The notes beneath the pieces are model-generated. The model ran no database searches and was not told where the DNA came from. It was given only the letters and a program-made list of their open reading frames with translations. A stretch of 64,000 nucleotides of DNA from Bugula neritina (Eukaryota; Bryozoa; Gymnolaemata; Cheilostomatida; Bugulidae): positions 23,488,767 through 23,552,766 of the forward strand of contig OZ037766.1 in assembly GCA_964035545.1 (NCBI GenBank), in the 5' to 3' direction. Position numbers and translations under genes: made by a program. How positions within the stretch are numbered: the first letter of the stretch is position 1; every line of letters starts with the position of its first letter. Shown in pieces: positions 24,366 through 34,094 of this stretch.

Positions 24366-25155
24366 TGTAGTAACTTGTGACGTTAGCCTTTATGCAGATA
24401 ATACCCTCTTATACCAGGAAGTCAACTGCTACGAGAAATCGGTAGAATTTCAAAAAAACATTGATGCTGTACAAGCATGGTCGCAGAAATGGAAAATGCC
24501 ATTTAACGCATCCAAATGTTATGCAATAGCATTCAACAAAAGAAGCCAAACACCCGCGTATAAACTAGGTGATGCTGACATACCTTGGACAGACAAGACT
24601 CGCTATCTTGGTATCACGCTCCAGCAAGATCTAAAGTTTGACCAAAACATCGCTCAAAAAACCAGCAAAGCAACCAAAATTCTTGGAGCTATTAAATACA
24701 CACTACATTCTGCACCTACCAAAAGCCGATTATTGGCATACACTAGCCTGTGTCGACCGATACTGGAGTATGGGGACACTCTATGGGATCCCACCAGTAA
24801 ACAGACCATTGAATTCATAGAAATTGTCTAACGGAAAGCTGTCCGCTTCATAAGTACTGTTAAAGGACCGGAAAGTGTCACTGAAGCCAGAAATCTTCTT
24901 GAACTGGTACCACTAGAATCCAGAAGACGAAACCATCGAATGACATTACTACACAAAATTCTAGAAAATGAAACCAGCAATAATACTTTATCTTCTAATT
25001 ATGATGAGATCGTCAACAACCGATTAAATACAACTATGACCACTAGAGCTGCGAGCAGAGGACAGTTAACATCAATATCTGCAAAGACTAGTGTCTACCA
25101 CAACAGCTTCCTTCCCCGAACAATACGGGATTTGAGAATAAATATTCATGAATAA
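24366..25155 (+). mobile_element. 5'-truncated, inactivated non-LTR retrotransposon (LINE)
   Basis: The frame starting near 24380 encodes the C-terminal half of a reverse transcriptase. The catalytic motif reads LYADNTLLY where active enzymes have YADD, then follow the typical LINE regions WKMPFNASKC, YLGITLQQDL and LCRPILEYGDTLWDP, and a tail ending at a TAA at 25155. A stop (TAA at 24829-24831) interrupts the frame between IEIV and RKAVRFIS, so it is dead. Family is a Jockey/CR1/RTE-like LINE by general pattern; clade not assigned. No endonuclease domain is present. It joins the 28S fragment at its 5' side. Confidence 0.88.
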
Positions 25156-25733
25156 TTAAAAAATCAGTGATATGCTGATTCACTGCCTACCCACTGTAAC
25201 ACACTGTTATAAACGAGGCATTTAGCTTACACATTTTTGTGATATCTAAATGTTCTATCGACACAGAGTGAGTACAGAGTGAACTCTATAATGAGTCTAT
25301 AGGTATAACTATAAGTATTAGTATTACTATTGGAATTACTGAGTATTAGATTTATCATGTAGTATGACTGTATAAGTATTACAAATTAGTTTTACTGTAT
25401 AACTATAGTTATTCTTATTCTGAATATCAATATGTCAATTTAATTTTGTAATTTGTAATCTTTTGCTATACTCATGTTTATACTTATACTTCTAGTGATA
25501 TCTCATACTTTATCTTTTATTTTTAGCTTAAGTAGATCTGATTTTTATCTGCGTATTTTATTTTTTAAGATCAAGGTGAAAAACCAGATTGTAAATAGTA
25601 ACTATAAATTTATAATGCAATATTTATGTCGTTATCAATATGACACTTATTGAATTACTATCCTCACCTATCTCCATTCTGTCCTGTACTAATACTTCTC
25701 ATAAATAATCATTTTATTTATTATATAATTTAG
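25156..25733. other. LINE tail and upstream region of first CD36-like gene
   Basis: The LINE 3' untranslated tail probably continues past 25155, but its end and target duplication cannot be located with confidence. TATAAGTATTAGTATTAC simple sequence follows at about 25300-25420. The first codon of the CD36-like gene is directly preceded by TTTAG, so a 5'UTR exon upstream with an acceptor at 25733 is possible; no promoter motif is recognised. Confidence 0.4.
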
Positions 25734-28700
25734 ATGGGGAAATGTTTTGTGTCCCTAGTGCCAGTGATCGCATTTCTTATCATTGGGACCATAATTTTAA
25801 TTGTTGGAGCTATTCTCACTCCTGTTTTTGTGGATATTTTACACAATGAATTTAAAACAGTAAGTATTCAAATTTTCTATAAGTGCTACCAAAACAATTT
25901 ATAGTTACACAGATACTAGCATGATATTATAACTTATTCTAAATTGTGCTTTTCTTGTGTTCATTACCTTTATCATATTGTTCGACTTATACTTATTCAA
26001 ATGGCCACAGTATTAATACATTTTAAATTGGATTTGACAAAATCAATTAATGTCTGTTACTGCAATTACTGTAGACATAGCCGGCTATTATTTACAAGAA
26101 GATTTCATAACAGAATGTTATACTGTAAACTGATAATTAATTAAACTATGCACTGTTTCCTTTGAGGTTGTTTTAGTCCATTAGTTAGTAACTTTACACC
26201 AAAAATATATTGTAGTTGCTGCCCATGTCCAATGAGTCAGCCACTCTAGGCACGTGGGAAGATCCTCGAGACAGCGTGGACATGTATATGAAGTTCTACT
26301 TTTTTAATCTCGAAAACCCAACTGAAGTGGCTGCTGGGGGTAAACCACATGTTACACAGAAAGGACCTTTTGTCTATGAGTAAGTTACTTGTAGACCATT
26401 ATAACTAATTCCAGGTAAATGTGTCCAACTTACAAGATGCTAAAACTGGTGGTGGACTGAAAGCTTTAATATCTTTTTTCATTTTTAAAATTAGGAAGTC
26501 GCAGACTGTTAGAGTGAGCAGACAGTCTCTATTCACAAGTTTGGTGTTTAAGTTGAAGTTCATATTAGCAAACAGTAAATTGTCGGAATATTAATTTCTT
26601 TACCATCAAACAAAACTTGAAGCTCCAACTGTATCATTTTCATTTAGGTCCAGTCGTAGAGAAATTTCAATATCTGTATTACTGCACCTGTCTCCTAATT
26701 TTTTACCACTACGATCAATATTTCTAAGCCAATTTAGCATCCATTTTGCTGCGTGCATTGATTATAAGCCCCTTCGAGAATTATAGTACTCGCACACTGC
26801 TTTTTCAGTTCAATACAGCTTCTGTAGAAGCATTAAAAATTAAAATTATAAATGCATATCTACTAGTACCTACAATTACATAATGAACTGCCATAAAATA
26901 TAGCAGTTTTATAGGTCTTGCATGCGCATGATACATAGACCCTTGCTGTTATATTTTTCAACTCTTGCCTGGCCAAGATGATATTTATTTTGTCACAATT
27001 CTGCAACTAGAAATACAAATTACTTTTCTGTTCCATCAATAATAGTTGCAGTAATTGAAAACTTCTAATGCACTGCGTTTCCATGACTGCGCATAATGCG
27101 AATGAATGCTTCGTACGGATTATTTGTGGTTTGCATTAACTTATAGTTGCGGTTTCATCCGATGTAACTGTTTCCATTAGCCGGATGAAAAAATCCATTC
27201 GCATAATGCGATAATGGAAACGCAGTGATAGTTCTACTCGCCAAAATAGGCATTTTGAGACTGATGCTTGCTATTGATGCCATTTATTTTTCAAACTATT
27301 TTCTGACAAAGGTCATGTGCTAAGCCAGAAGTAAATACGGATACTAGAAACAATAAATTAGTGGGTGGGGGGGGGGTGAGTTTAGATTTCTGAGTGGCTT
27401 GTTTGCATTTACAGTCAATTTGGGAAAATATTGGAGATATATTGAGCAGTAGCTAAAGTCTGTTAGTGCAGTTTACATACATTGTACTCTGTACTAGCTC
27501 ACTCGAACATGTAAACAATTGTGCTGTAATCTTCTATTTGCACTTTGATTAGTAGATAGTGCAGTTGAAATTTGAACAACACGAGCTGTGCAGTATAGTT
27601 GTATAACCAGCGGTTACATAACCAGACATTGGTCTATAATACAGTTCATCCAGTGGCCAGACAATTTGTTGTGGTCGTGCAGCTTGGAACAGTTTGGTGC
27701 ATTTATAATTTTTATCTGATCTTCATCTTTAACCATTATGTGAGCTGTGCCCAAATTGAACAGCCAGCTGCATACAGATTTGTTTAAGTCATGCAGATAT
27801 TTGGTTTATGGTTTAATTTTTTAATTGTTTATTCAAAGTTAGGGTTTGATAAGCTGTTTTGACTATTGGATGGGCAATTTTTTAATTTACCTGTTATTTA
27901 GTAAGGTTGCTTTTTTCATTTACCTCAAAAATTACCTGCATAGTATACTAGCCTTAATAAATTCTTCAATCTTCAACATTTGCTACCTATGCATAGAAGG
28001 TATAGTTTTTGCTAATATTTTCATACCTATTTTTGCTGGTACCTTCAGAACTGCATTCGTAATTGAATTGTTTCTTTAGCATATCTGTCTGGTAGTTTGG
28101 TATAAGTTGGATAGGGTAGAATAATAGAATGATATACATGAATACTTTTATCTTTTATAGAGAGATAAAGGTGAAAGAGAATGTGACTTTTGATACGGAG
28201 AGTTCTACTGCTAGCTTTGTCTCTCCAAGGTCTATGGTGTTTAACAGATCTCTGTCAGTTGGTGATGAGAATACTACCTTCGTTACAATAAACGTACCAT
28301 TTATAGTATGTACTTTACATTATATAATAATATATCTTTTATAGTATGTACACTACACTATATAACAATTTTATTTATACTACACTATATGATAATATTT
28401 TTATGCTATGTACACCACTATAGCAAGGTATACTAATTAATGTGCTTAAGCTATTACTGTATATCATGGCCCAGTTTTAAGGAATACTATTACGTTTGCT
28501 TCTGTATATTTCCAGGCTGTCATCACCATGCTAGACACTCTTCCTATTGGACAGGCAGTTATCTCTGCAGCCATCAGAATGGGCTTTGTGACTAATGAAA
28601 ACTTGTTTAAAACACTCACTGTGTATGAATTACTCTGGGGTTAGTTACTCACTGTGTAAGACTTACTCTGGGGTTAGTTACTCACTGTGTAAGAATTACT

Positions 28701-29812
28701 CTGGGGTTAGTTACTGACTGTGTATGAATTACTCTGGGGTTAGTTACTCACAGTGTATTAGTTACTCACAGTATATTAGTTACTTTAGGATTAGTTACTC
28801 ACAGTATATTAGTTACTTTGGGATCAGTTACTCACAGTGTATTAGTTACTCTGGAGTTAGTTACTCATAGTGTATTAGTTACTTTGGGATCAGTTACTCG
28901 CAGTGTATTGATTATATAATGGTTTTTTACATAGCATATAATTTGCTATTCTCTACTAATTTTAAAAATTTATAATTGAAAATAATAATGATATACTTTT
29001 AAACTTGTTTTACTATACTGATGATTAAAGGGTGTCTAGCTATTGCGGTAACGAAATAGAACAAAAAACGTGATAAGCTTTATTGTGATAGGTATCTTAT
29101 CACTATTAGTACATTTATTTGAACTGACATCCTTTTTTAAATTTTTATCTAGTCAACATCTTCAGTTTGTATATATTTTAGTTCTTTTGCAGCTAAATAT
29201 GATATGAGAACTGTTTCATATGTTTGTAGGGTATAAAGATAATCTAATGGTTGACATATCTTTTCTACTGAAAAATGTGTTTCACGTCTCTCTACCCATA
29301 CCTTTGGATGGGTACTTTGGCTTCTTCTATAAGGTAATGGCTATTCTTGTTTGTTACTATTCATGGCTATGCTCACCTAGACTGTTGTAGTCATTGAAAT
29401 AAAACTATAACCTATAATTCAATGGCTGTAGTCCCACATGGATAGCCTTAAAAACTCACATAGGTTTTTAGGGGCTATTCCCTGATGGAAGAGGATTTTT
29501 AATTATAACAGGCTGAGACAGTGTTTTTCTATTGTTGCACTAAACTACTGCTGCTGTTACTATTCATGGCTATACTAGATACAATGTGCCATACATCTGC
29601 AGGTGTTTGCTGTTAGTCAACTTGTTGTATACTTAAGTGAGGTGATTACTACTTGTCAAACTGAAATTTAAATGTTACTCTTAATCTCTTTGTATGTGTA
29701 GAAAAATGGAACTGATGATGGGTTGTACACCGTGAAAACTGGTCAGGATGGTTTACAGCAGTACATGGAGATAACAGAGTGGAATCATAACAAGTAATTA
29801 CCTTCACTGCTG

Positions 29813-29844
<32 letters not shown>

Positions 29845-32800
29845 GCTACTACTACTACTACTACTACTACTGCTACTACTACTACTGCTACTACTACTAC
29901 TACTACTGCTACTACTGCTGCTGCTGCTGGTGCTGCCGCCACCACTACTACTACTACTACCATTACTTATCAGAATATCCTAGTGTTACTAGCTAGTGTA
30001 AATGTTTTGCACTACTGCTGCAATGATGAGCAAAATAGTTTTACGTTTTGTTGAATCAAAATCTTTAACTGATGAGCGAATATTTGCTTTTAATTAACAT
30101 CGAATTTGAGATTGTTACACCACAGTCTTTTCAATGGCTATTGCTTGTTTCATATTTCTATCAAGTATCATATTATCAAAATGTATTTCAAATTTTCACA
30201 ATGGCATATAATATGGAAAAGCCATTACTAATAATTAAAAACTATTGTTCTATTTATATACAAAAGATGACAAAAATGGCTCCATGCAACTAGATTTATG
30301 CAAAAGCTGTCTGATGATTCAGCAGAATATTATTATTAAATGCCGATGCTCTATAATATCATAACAATATTTATTTTATATTCATAGATCACTTCCATAT
30401 TGGAAAACCAAGTATTGCAACATGATCAATGGCACAGGTTAGTATAAGTTACAGTAGGAAGATACCTGTCTAATGTGTCGAGTTGGAGGCTGATGTGATC
30501 TTATCTATGTTAGTTATTAGGATAAAATTAGTAGAGTTGTAGTTGACAAGACCGTTATATTTTATGTATAAGTAAGAAGAGAGAGAGAACAGGAAAAGTA
30601 TTGTGGGTAATAGGATAAAGTATTCGTACAGAGAGAAGACAAATACTAGTATGATCGTTTATTAGTAGTGGTAGGATTATATGAATGTTTATTGTCATCA
30701 CAGTGGAAGATTGTATCCTATTAGCTTACTTTATTCTTAACAGTTGTAGTTATCCTTACATGTAAGATGTTTAAAATATTCCAACTATAATATTCTTATG
30801 TAGATGGCACCATGTATCATCCTTTCATTGAGAAAACAGAAAGTCTCTCCATATTCTCATCTGATTTGTGCAGGTAATCCATAAAACTCTACTATGAAGT
30901 TAAATGTTGTATTATAGTTTTTCCACCATTACCGTGAAGGTAAACACGTGTGCTGTGTTCCAGGTCTATAAATGTAATCTACAACTCCCAGCATTTCCTC
31001 CAAGATGTCCCACAATACAGATTCAAGCCTCCCCAGTCCCTGTTTGATTACCCTCCAGAGAATGAGGACAGTGCATGTTACTGTGTTGGTGAAACTTGTC
31101 CACATGGAGGTCAGTAGGCTTGAGAATCATTCTATAAGCAGCTCCGAGTTGGGGGTGACTGAGTGCAGTAGTTTGAGATTCTCGAGTTGGGAGTTGGGGG
31201 CTTACGTTGAAACTTAGAACTCCAAACTCGAGAATCTCAAACTATTGCACTTGGTCACCCCGACACTGGGCTGCTTATATAGAATGACTCAATTCTTAAT
31301 TTTCTTTTCTGCACTGGTTGACCCTTTTTTCGTGAATTTTCAACTGTGTGTCCAGAACCTACCAGAATGTTCCTTTACTGTGACCGTGTATTGCATGTGC
31401 TTTATAATTATGTCAAATAATTGTATATGTGCTTACCTGCTGCAGGTGTGTTAAATATAAGCGCCTGTCAGGAAGGGGCACCTGTTTTTGTCTCTCAGCC
31501 ACACTTTTTGAATGGAGATTATTATCTGAACACCATAGATGGCCTAAACCCTAATGAAACGCTTCACAATACATTCATAGACATAGAGCCTGTAAGCATT
31601 ACTTCACAATACATTCATAGACATAGAGTATGTAAGCATTACTTCACAATACATTCATAGACATAGAGTATGTAAGCATTACTTCACAATACATTCATAG
31701 ACATAGAGTATGTAAGCATTACTTCACAATACATTCATAGACATAGAGCCTGTAAGCATTACTTTACAATACATTCATAGACATAGAGTATGTGTAAGCA
31801 TTAAATACTCAGCATTTACACTAGTGCAGTTTTAACGCACTAGTGTAAACGCACTAGTGTAATTGTACACAATATAGTTGAAATATAGTTATAAAAAAAT
31901 TAGGGAATCTTTATTTTTTATGATCATATAAAGCCTTGCTTTGAATTGTTATGTAATATAACAATTAACAGAGTGGTTGATGAATATTATTATTAATTTC
32001 TCAACATAGTAAATAATCAGGTATTTCTATGGCTGCTGCCATCTAATAAAATGTCAAACAATTCTGTAGAAAAGTAAAACGTGCAGGAAGTGTAAACTTA
32101 GACTTTCTAGATCAAATTGGTCAAGACACTTTCAGTCTACAAGGCACTATATAGCACGCACATCAAAGTAATAAGTTTTCTAACTTCGTGTTTGTTGCAG
32201 ACAACTGGTATTGTGATGAAGGGAGCCAAACGGTTGCAGATGAACCTGGCTGTGAAGAGAAATGCATACGTTTCGTAAGTTTCAAGTTCAGTTTGATGTC
32301 CGAGTATGAGTATATTTGTGTGTGGATAGTGTTATATACTTGTGTGTGGGACTGTGGGTAATGCTAAATATTTGTGTGTGGATAAAGTTATATACTTGTG
32401 TGTGGGTAATGTTATATATGTGCCTGTGGGTAATGTTAAATATTTGTGTGCATGTTTTCTCATCAGTGCCTTTCACAATTTAGAGTCACATTGAAATCAT
32501 GTGTGTTTCTACATGAAAGTTTGACAACTTAATTAGTTTCATAAGCTTTTAAGGCTACAATTATGTATATGCGTGTCTTGAATATTGCTAGAAGCAGCAC
32601 TGAGTTGGGGGTTACTGAGTACCGTATTTGTATCTACATCATTGCTTAAACCCTACACACTCCCTCCTGAACCAATGCACTCAGTGACCACCGACTCAGT
32701 GCTGCTTCAAGCAACTTTCGTTTGTCTTCCCAGCAAATGTCAAGTAGTGTGAGCATGTATCTGTTACAGACAAATGTCAGAAATACGCACGATGCTATAC

Positions 32801-33649
32801 CCCCTCCTCTGGCTTGAGGAGTCGGCCATGATAAATGATAAAGGCATGGAAACATTCAAACAGATGTTTTTCAACATCCAACAGTGGATCACGTTCTTTT
32901 CTTACTTGCTCATTTGTGTGGGGGGAGGTGTTGACGCCCTCACTCTTTTATACGTGTTGGTCAAGTATTTGAAACATCGCAAACAGCAGAAGGAATTAGC
33001 TAAAGTAAGATCTTATGGCTCTGTTATCTGTAAAGTGTAATACTATGCATGTCATTTATTAGTCTTTATTTTATTCACTTAAAGGCACAAAATCTAGAAA
33101 CCTTCAATACTGTTATAATTACTGAAAATTCACTGAATAATAAAGCTAATGGAAGGCTCACAGTTGGCGAAATTTATTATTGTTGCATTGACATTAACCC
33201 TGGAGGTAAAGATATTCCAATAAGTCATTATTCAATGTCAATTTTTCTCGACTTCACTAAAGCATATAGTTGTTAATCTAAATAGTGAAACTTATCATTA
33301 AAAATATTGGCATCTTGCTTTTCAATTCATCAGTTTCTCTGCAAAAAACATATTCTATCTGTCTTTTTCTTACCTTGTTAGCTATTATACTATCAGAACT
33401 ACTAAAGCCCTTGTGATCATTCTGCTACAACGCCTTGCAGTTTAGAAGGCTAGTCTATGTGTAGCCTGTATTTGTTATCATGCCTGATATATTTTTACAA
33501 TGATATTCCGTATACAAGTTGTCAGTAGTGGAAAATCTTGGATATTATAGAGTGGTAGTCCTGATGCAAATGAACAAACTCCTTTGCTCAAGCCTAGTCT
33601 AGACGTTCAACAGGATGATAATGATTGGGCTAAAATGATAAGAACATAG
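25734..33649 (+). CDS. LIMP-2/CD36 family scavenger receptor, paralogue 1
   Basis: Integral membrane receptor of the CD36/SCARB family, which binds lipids, lipoproteins or lysosomal enzymes. Exons: 25734-25859, 26216-26379, 28161-28305, 28516-28639, 29230-29333, 29702-29793, 30388-30437, 30804-30873, 30964-31109, 31446-31591, 32201-32274, 32770-33004, 33551-33649. They sum to 1575 nt, 524 aa plus stop, the usual family length. N-terminal membrane segment at about residues 8-31 (FLIIGTIILIVGAIL), large lumenal domain, C-terminal segment in exon 12 (FFSYLLICVGGGV). All six CD36 disulfide cysteines are present: YCNMING, SSDLCR, CYCVGETC and ISACQEG. Several N-x-S/T sites. Family signatures include KGPFVYE, LPHF-like QPHFLNGDYY and YPLLWLEES. 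The tail NEQTPLL matches the ExxxLL lysosomal sorting signal, favouring a LIMP-2-like role over a surface CD36. A second paralogue follows on the same strand. Confidence 0.93.
27071..27227. mobile_element. 157-bp MITE with CACTGCGTTTCCAT termini
   Basis: Terminal inverted repeats CACTGCGTTTCCAT and ATGGAAACGCAGTG bound the element, and subterminal GCATAATGCG is repeated in inverse orientation. An inner pair (TTTCATCCG / CGGATGAAA) extends the fold. It lies in intron 2 of the first CD36-like gene. The target duplication is not clear (TTCTA occurs a few bases outside each end), so the superfamily is not assigned. Confidence 0.85.
28607..28912. repeat. 33-bp minisatellite seeded by exon 4 end and its donor
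   Basis: Donor-containing GGG|GTTAGT junctions occur at 28640, 28673, 28706 and 28739, exactly 33 bp apart. The last 26 exon bases (from ACTCACTG to CTCTGGG) are repeated almost unchanged in the first three intronic units; the third unit restores GTGTATGAATTACTCTGGG exactly. Further diverged TTAGTTACTCACAGT units follow to about 28910. Any splicing at a downstream copy would read TGG GGT TAG, an in-frame stop. Confidence 0.95.
29807..29963. repeat. (TAC/TGC)n triplet microsatellite in intron 6
   Basis: A nearly pure run of CTA/CTG-type triplets begins 16 bases after the exon 6 donor at 29793. It reads as poly-valine/alanine on the minus strand, which is not a gene. The second paralogue has no intron at this position. 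Confidence 0.97.
31122..31288. mobile_element. Foldback MITE copy C, intron 9 of first CD36-like gene
   Basis: Left end GAATCATTCTATAAGCAGC, right end inverse CTGCTTATATAGAATGACTC, and arms carrying GAGTTGGGGGTGACTGAGTG. It pairs along its whole length. It inserted about a dozen bases after the donor at 31109. The terminal sequence GAATCATTCTA is shared with copy B and helps define the family ends. No clear target duplication. Confidence 0.9.
31552..31805. repeat. 40-bp minisatellite seeded by exon 10 end and its donor
   Basis: GTAAGC donors occur at 31592, 31632, 31672, 31712 and 31752, exactly 40 bp apart, with a sixth near 31794. The last 30 exon bases (CTTCACAATACATTCATAGA and the following ten) are copied into every unit; one unit (31741-31751) even keeps the exon ending GAGCCT. 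Only the first copy is in the reading frame that leads to exon 11. Using any later donor adds a multiple of 40 nt and, for the next copy, shifts frame. Confidence 0.96.
32300..32455. repeat. Degenerate TGTGTGTGG/TAATGTTA tandem repeat, intron 11
   Basis: Several diverged units of about 27 bp with TTGTGTGTGGGTAATGTTA begin about 25 bp after the exon 11 donor (32274) of the first CD36-like gene. No copy of the exon end is seen in it. Confidence 0.75.
32585..32716. mobile_element. Foldback MITE copy D, diverged subfamily
   Basis: Arms TTGCTAGAAGCAGCACTGAG and inverse CTCAGTGCTGCTTCAAGCAA pair strongly, and GGTTACTGAGT / ACTCAGTGACC continue the stem. The core differs from copies A-C, and the ends lack TCTATAAGC, so this is a related but separate subfamily. 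It lies in intron 11, just upstream of the last membrane-segment exon. Confidence 0.82.
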
Positions 33650-34094
33650 AAGCTCTCCTTCTCCGATACTTCCACCATTCTGATGAGCGCTAAGCAGCAT
33701 TCAAAGCCTTAGTCTTGTTTTTATTCAATAAGAAATTTTTATTAACTTATAATTTATTGTTTTTATGTATTTTTACATTAATATTTTTTACTACAATTTG
33801 TGCATAATTGATACCATAATTATATCAATGTGTTGATTAATCTTTCGGTGCTTGTATTTAAACTCACTTTACTTCTTTCTGTCCGATTTCTCTTCCAGAA
33901 GTGTAAACAAGTTCGATATAGTCTTATTGCGCAATATTCAGGGTCAAACAAAGCAACCAATATAAAAACCACTTTATTAATTATATTTTAATAGTTCTAT
34001 GCAAAAAGTTAAATATGACATCATAATGTTGCAATATTCTTCTAGTTTAAAATTTACCATGCTCTACAATTTTGGTACAGATTTTTCCAATAAA
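33650..34094 (+). other. 3'UTR and poly(A) signal of first CD36-like gene
   Basis: After the TAG at 33647-33649 the first canonical AATAAA is at 34089-34094. The sequence between is AT-rich with no coding signal. Confidence 0.5.

Noticed and set aside
23873-25155. R2-type rDNA-specific retrotransposon insertion
   Set aside because: R2 inserts within 28S at a fixed site and the element lies inside rDNA. Here the join is at the 28S 3' end with no rDNA downstream, so template switching fits better.
29649-29963. Poly-valine/alanine minus-strand frame
   Set aside because: Translation of a triplet microsatellite inside an intron.
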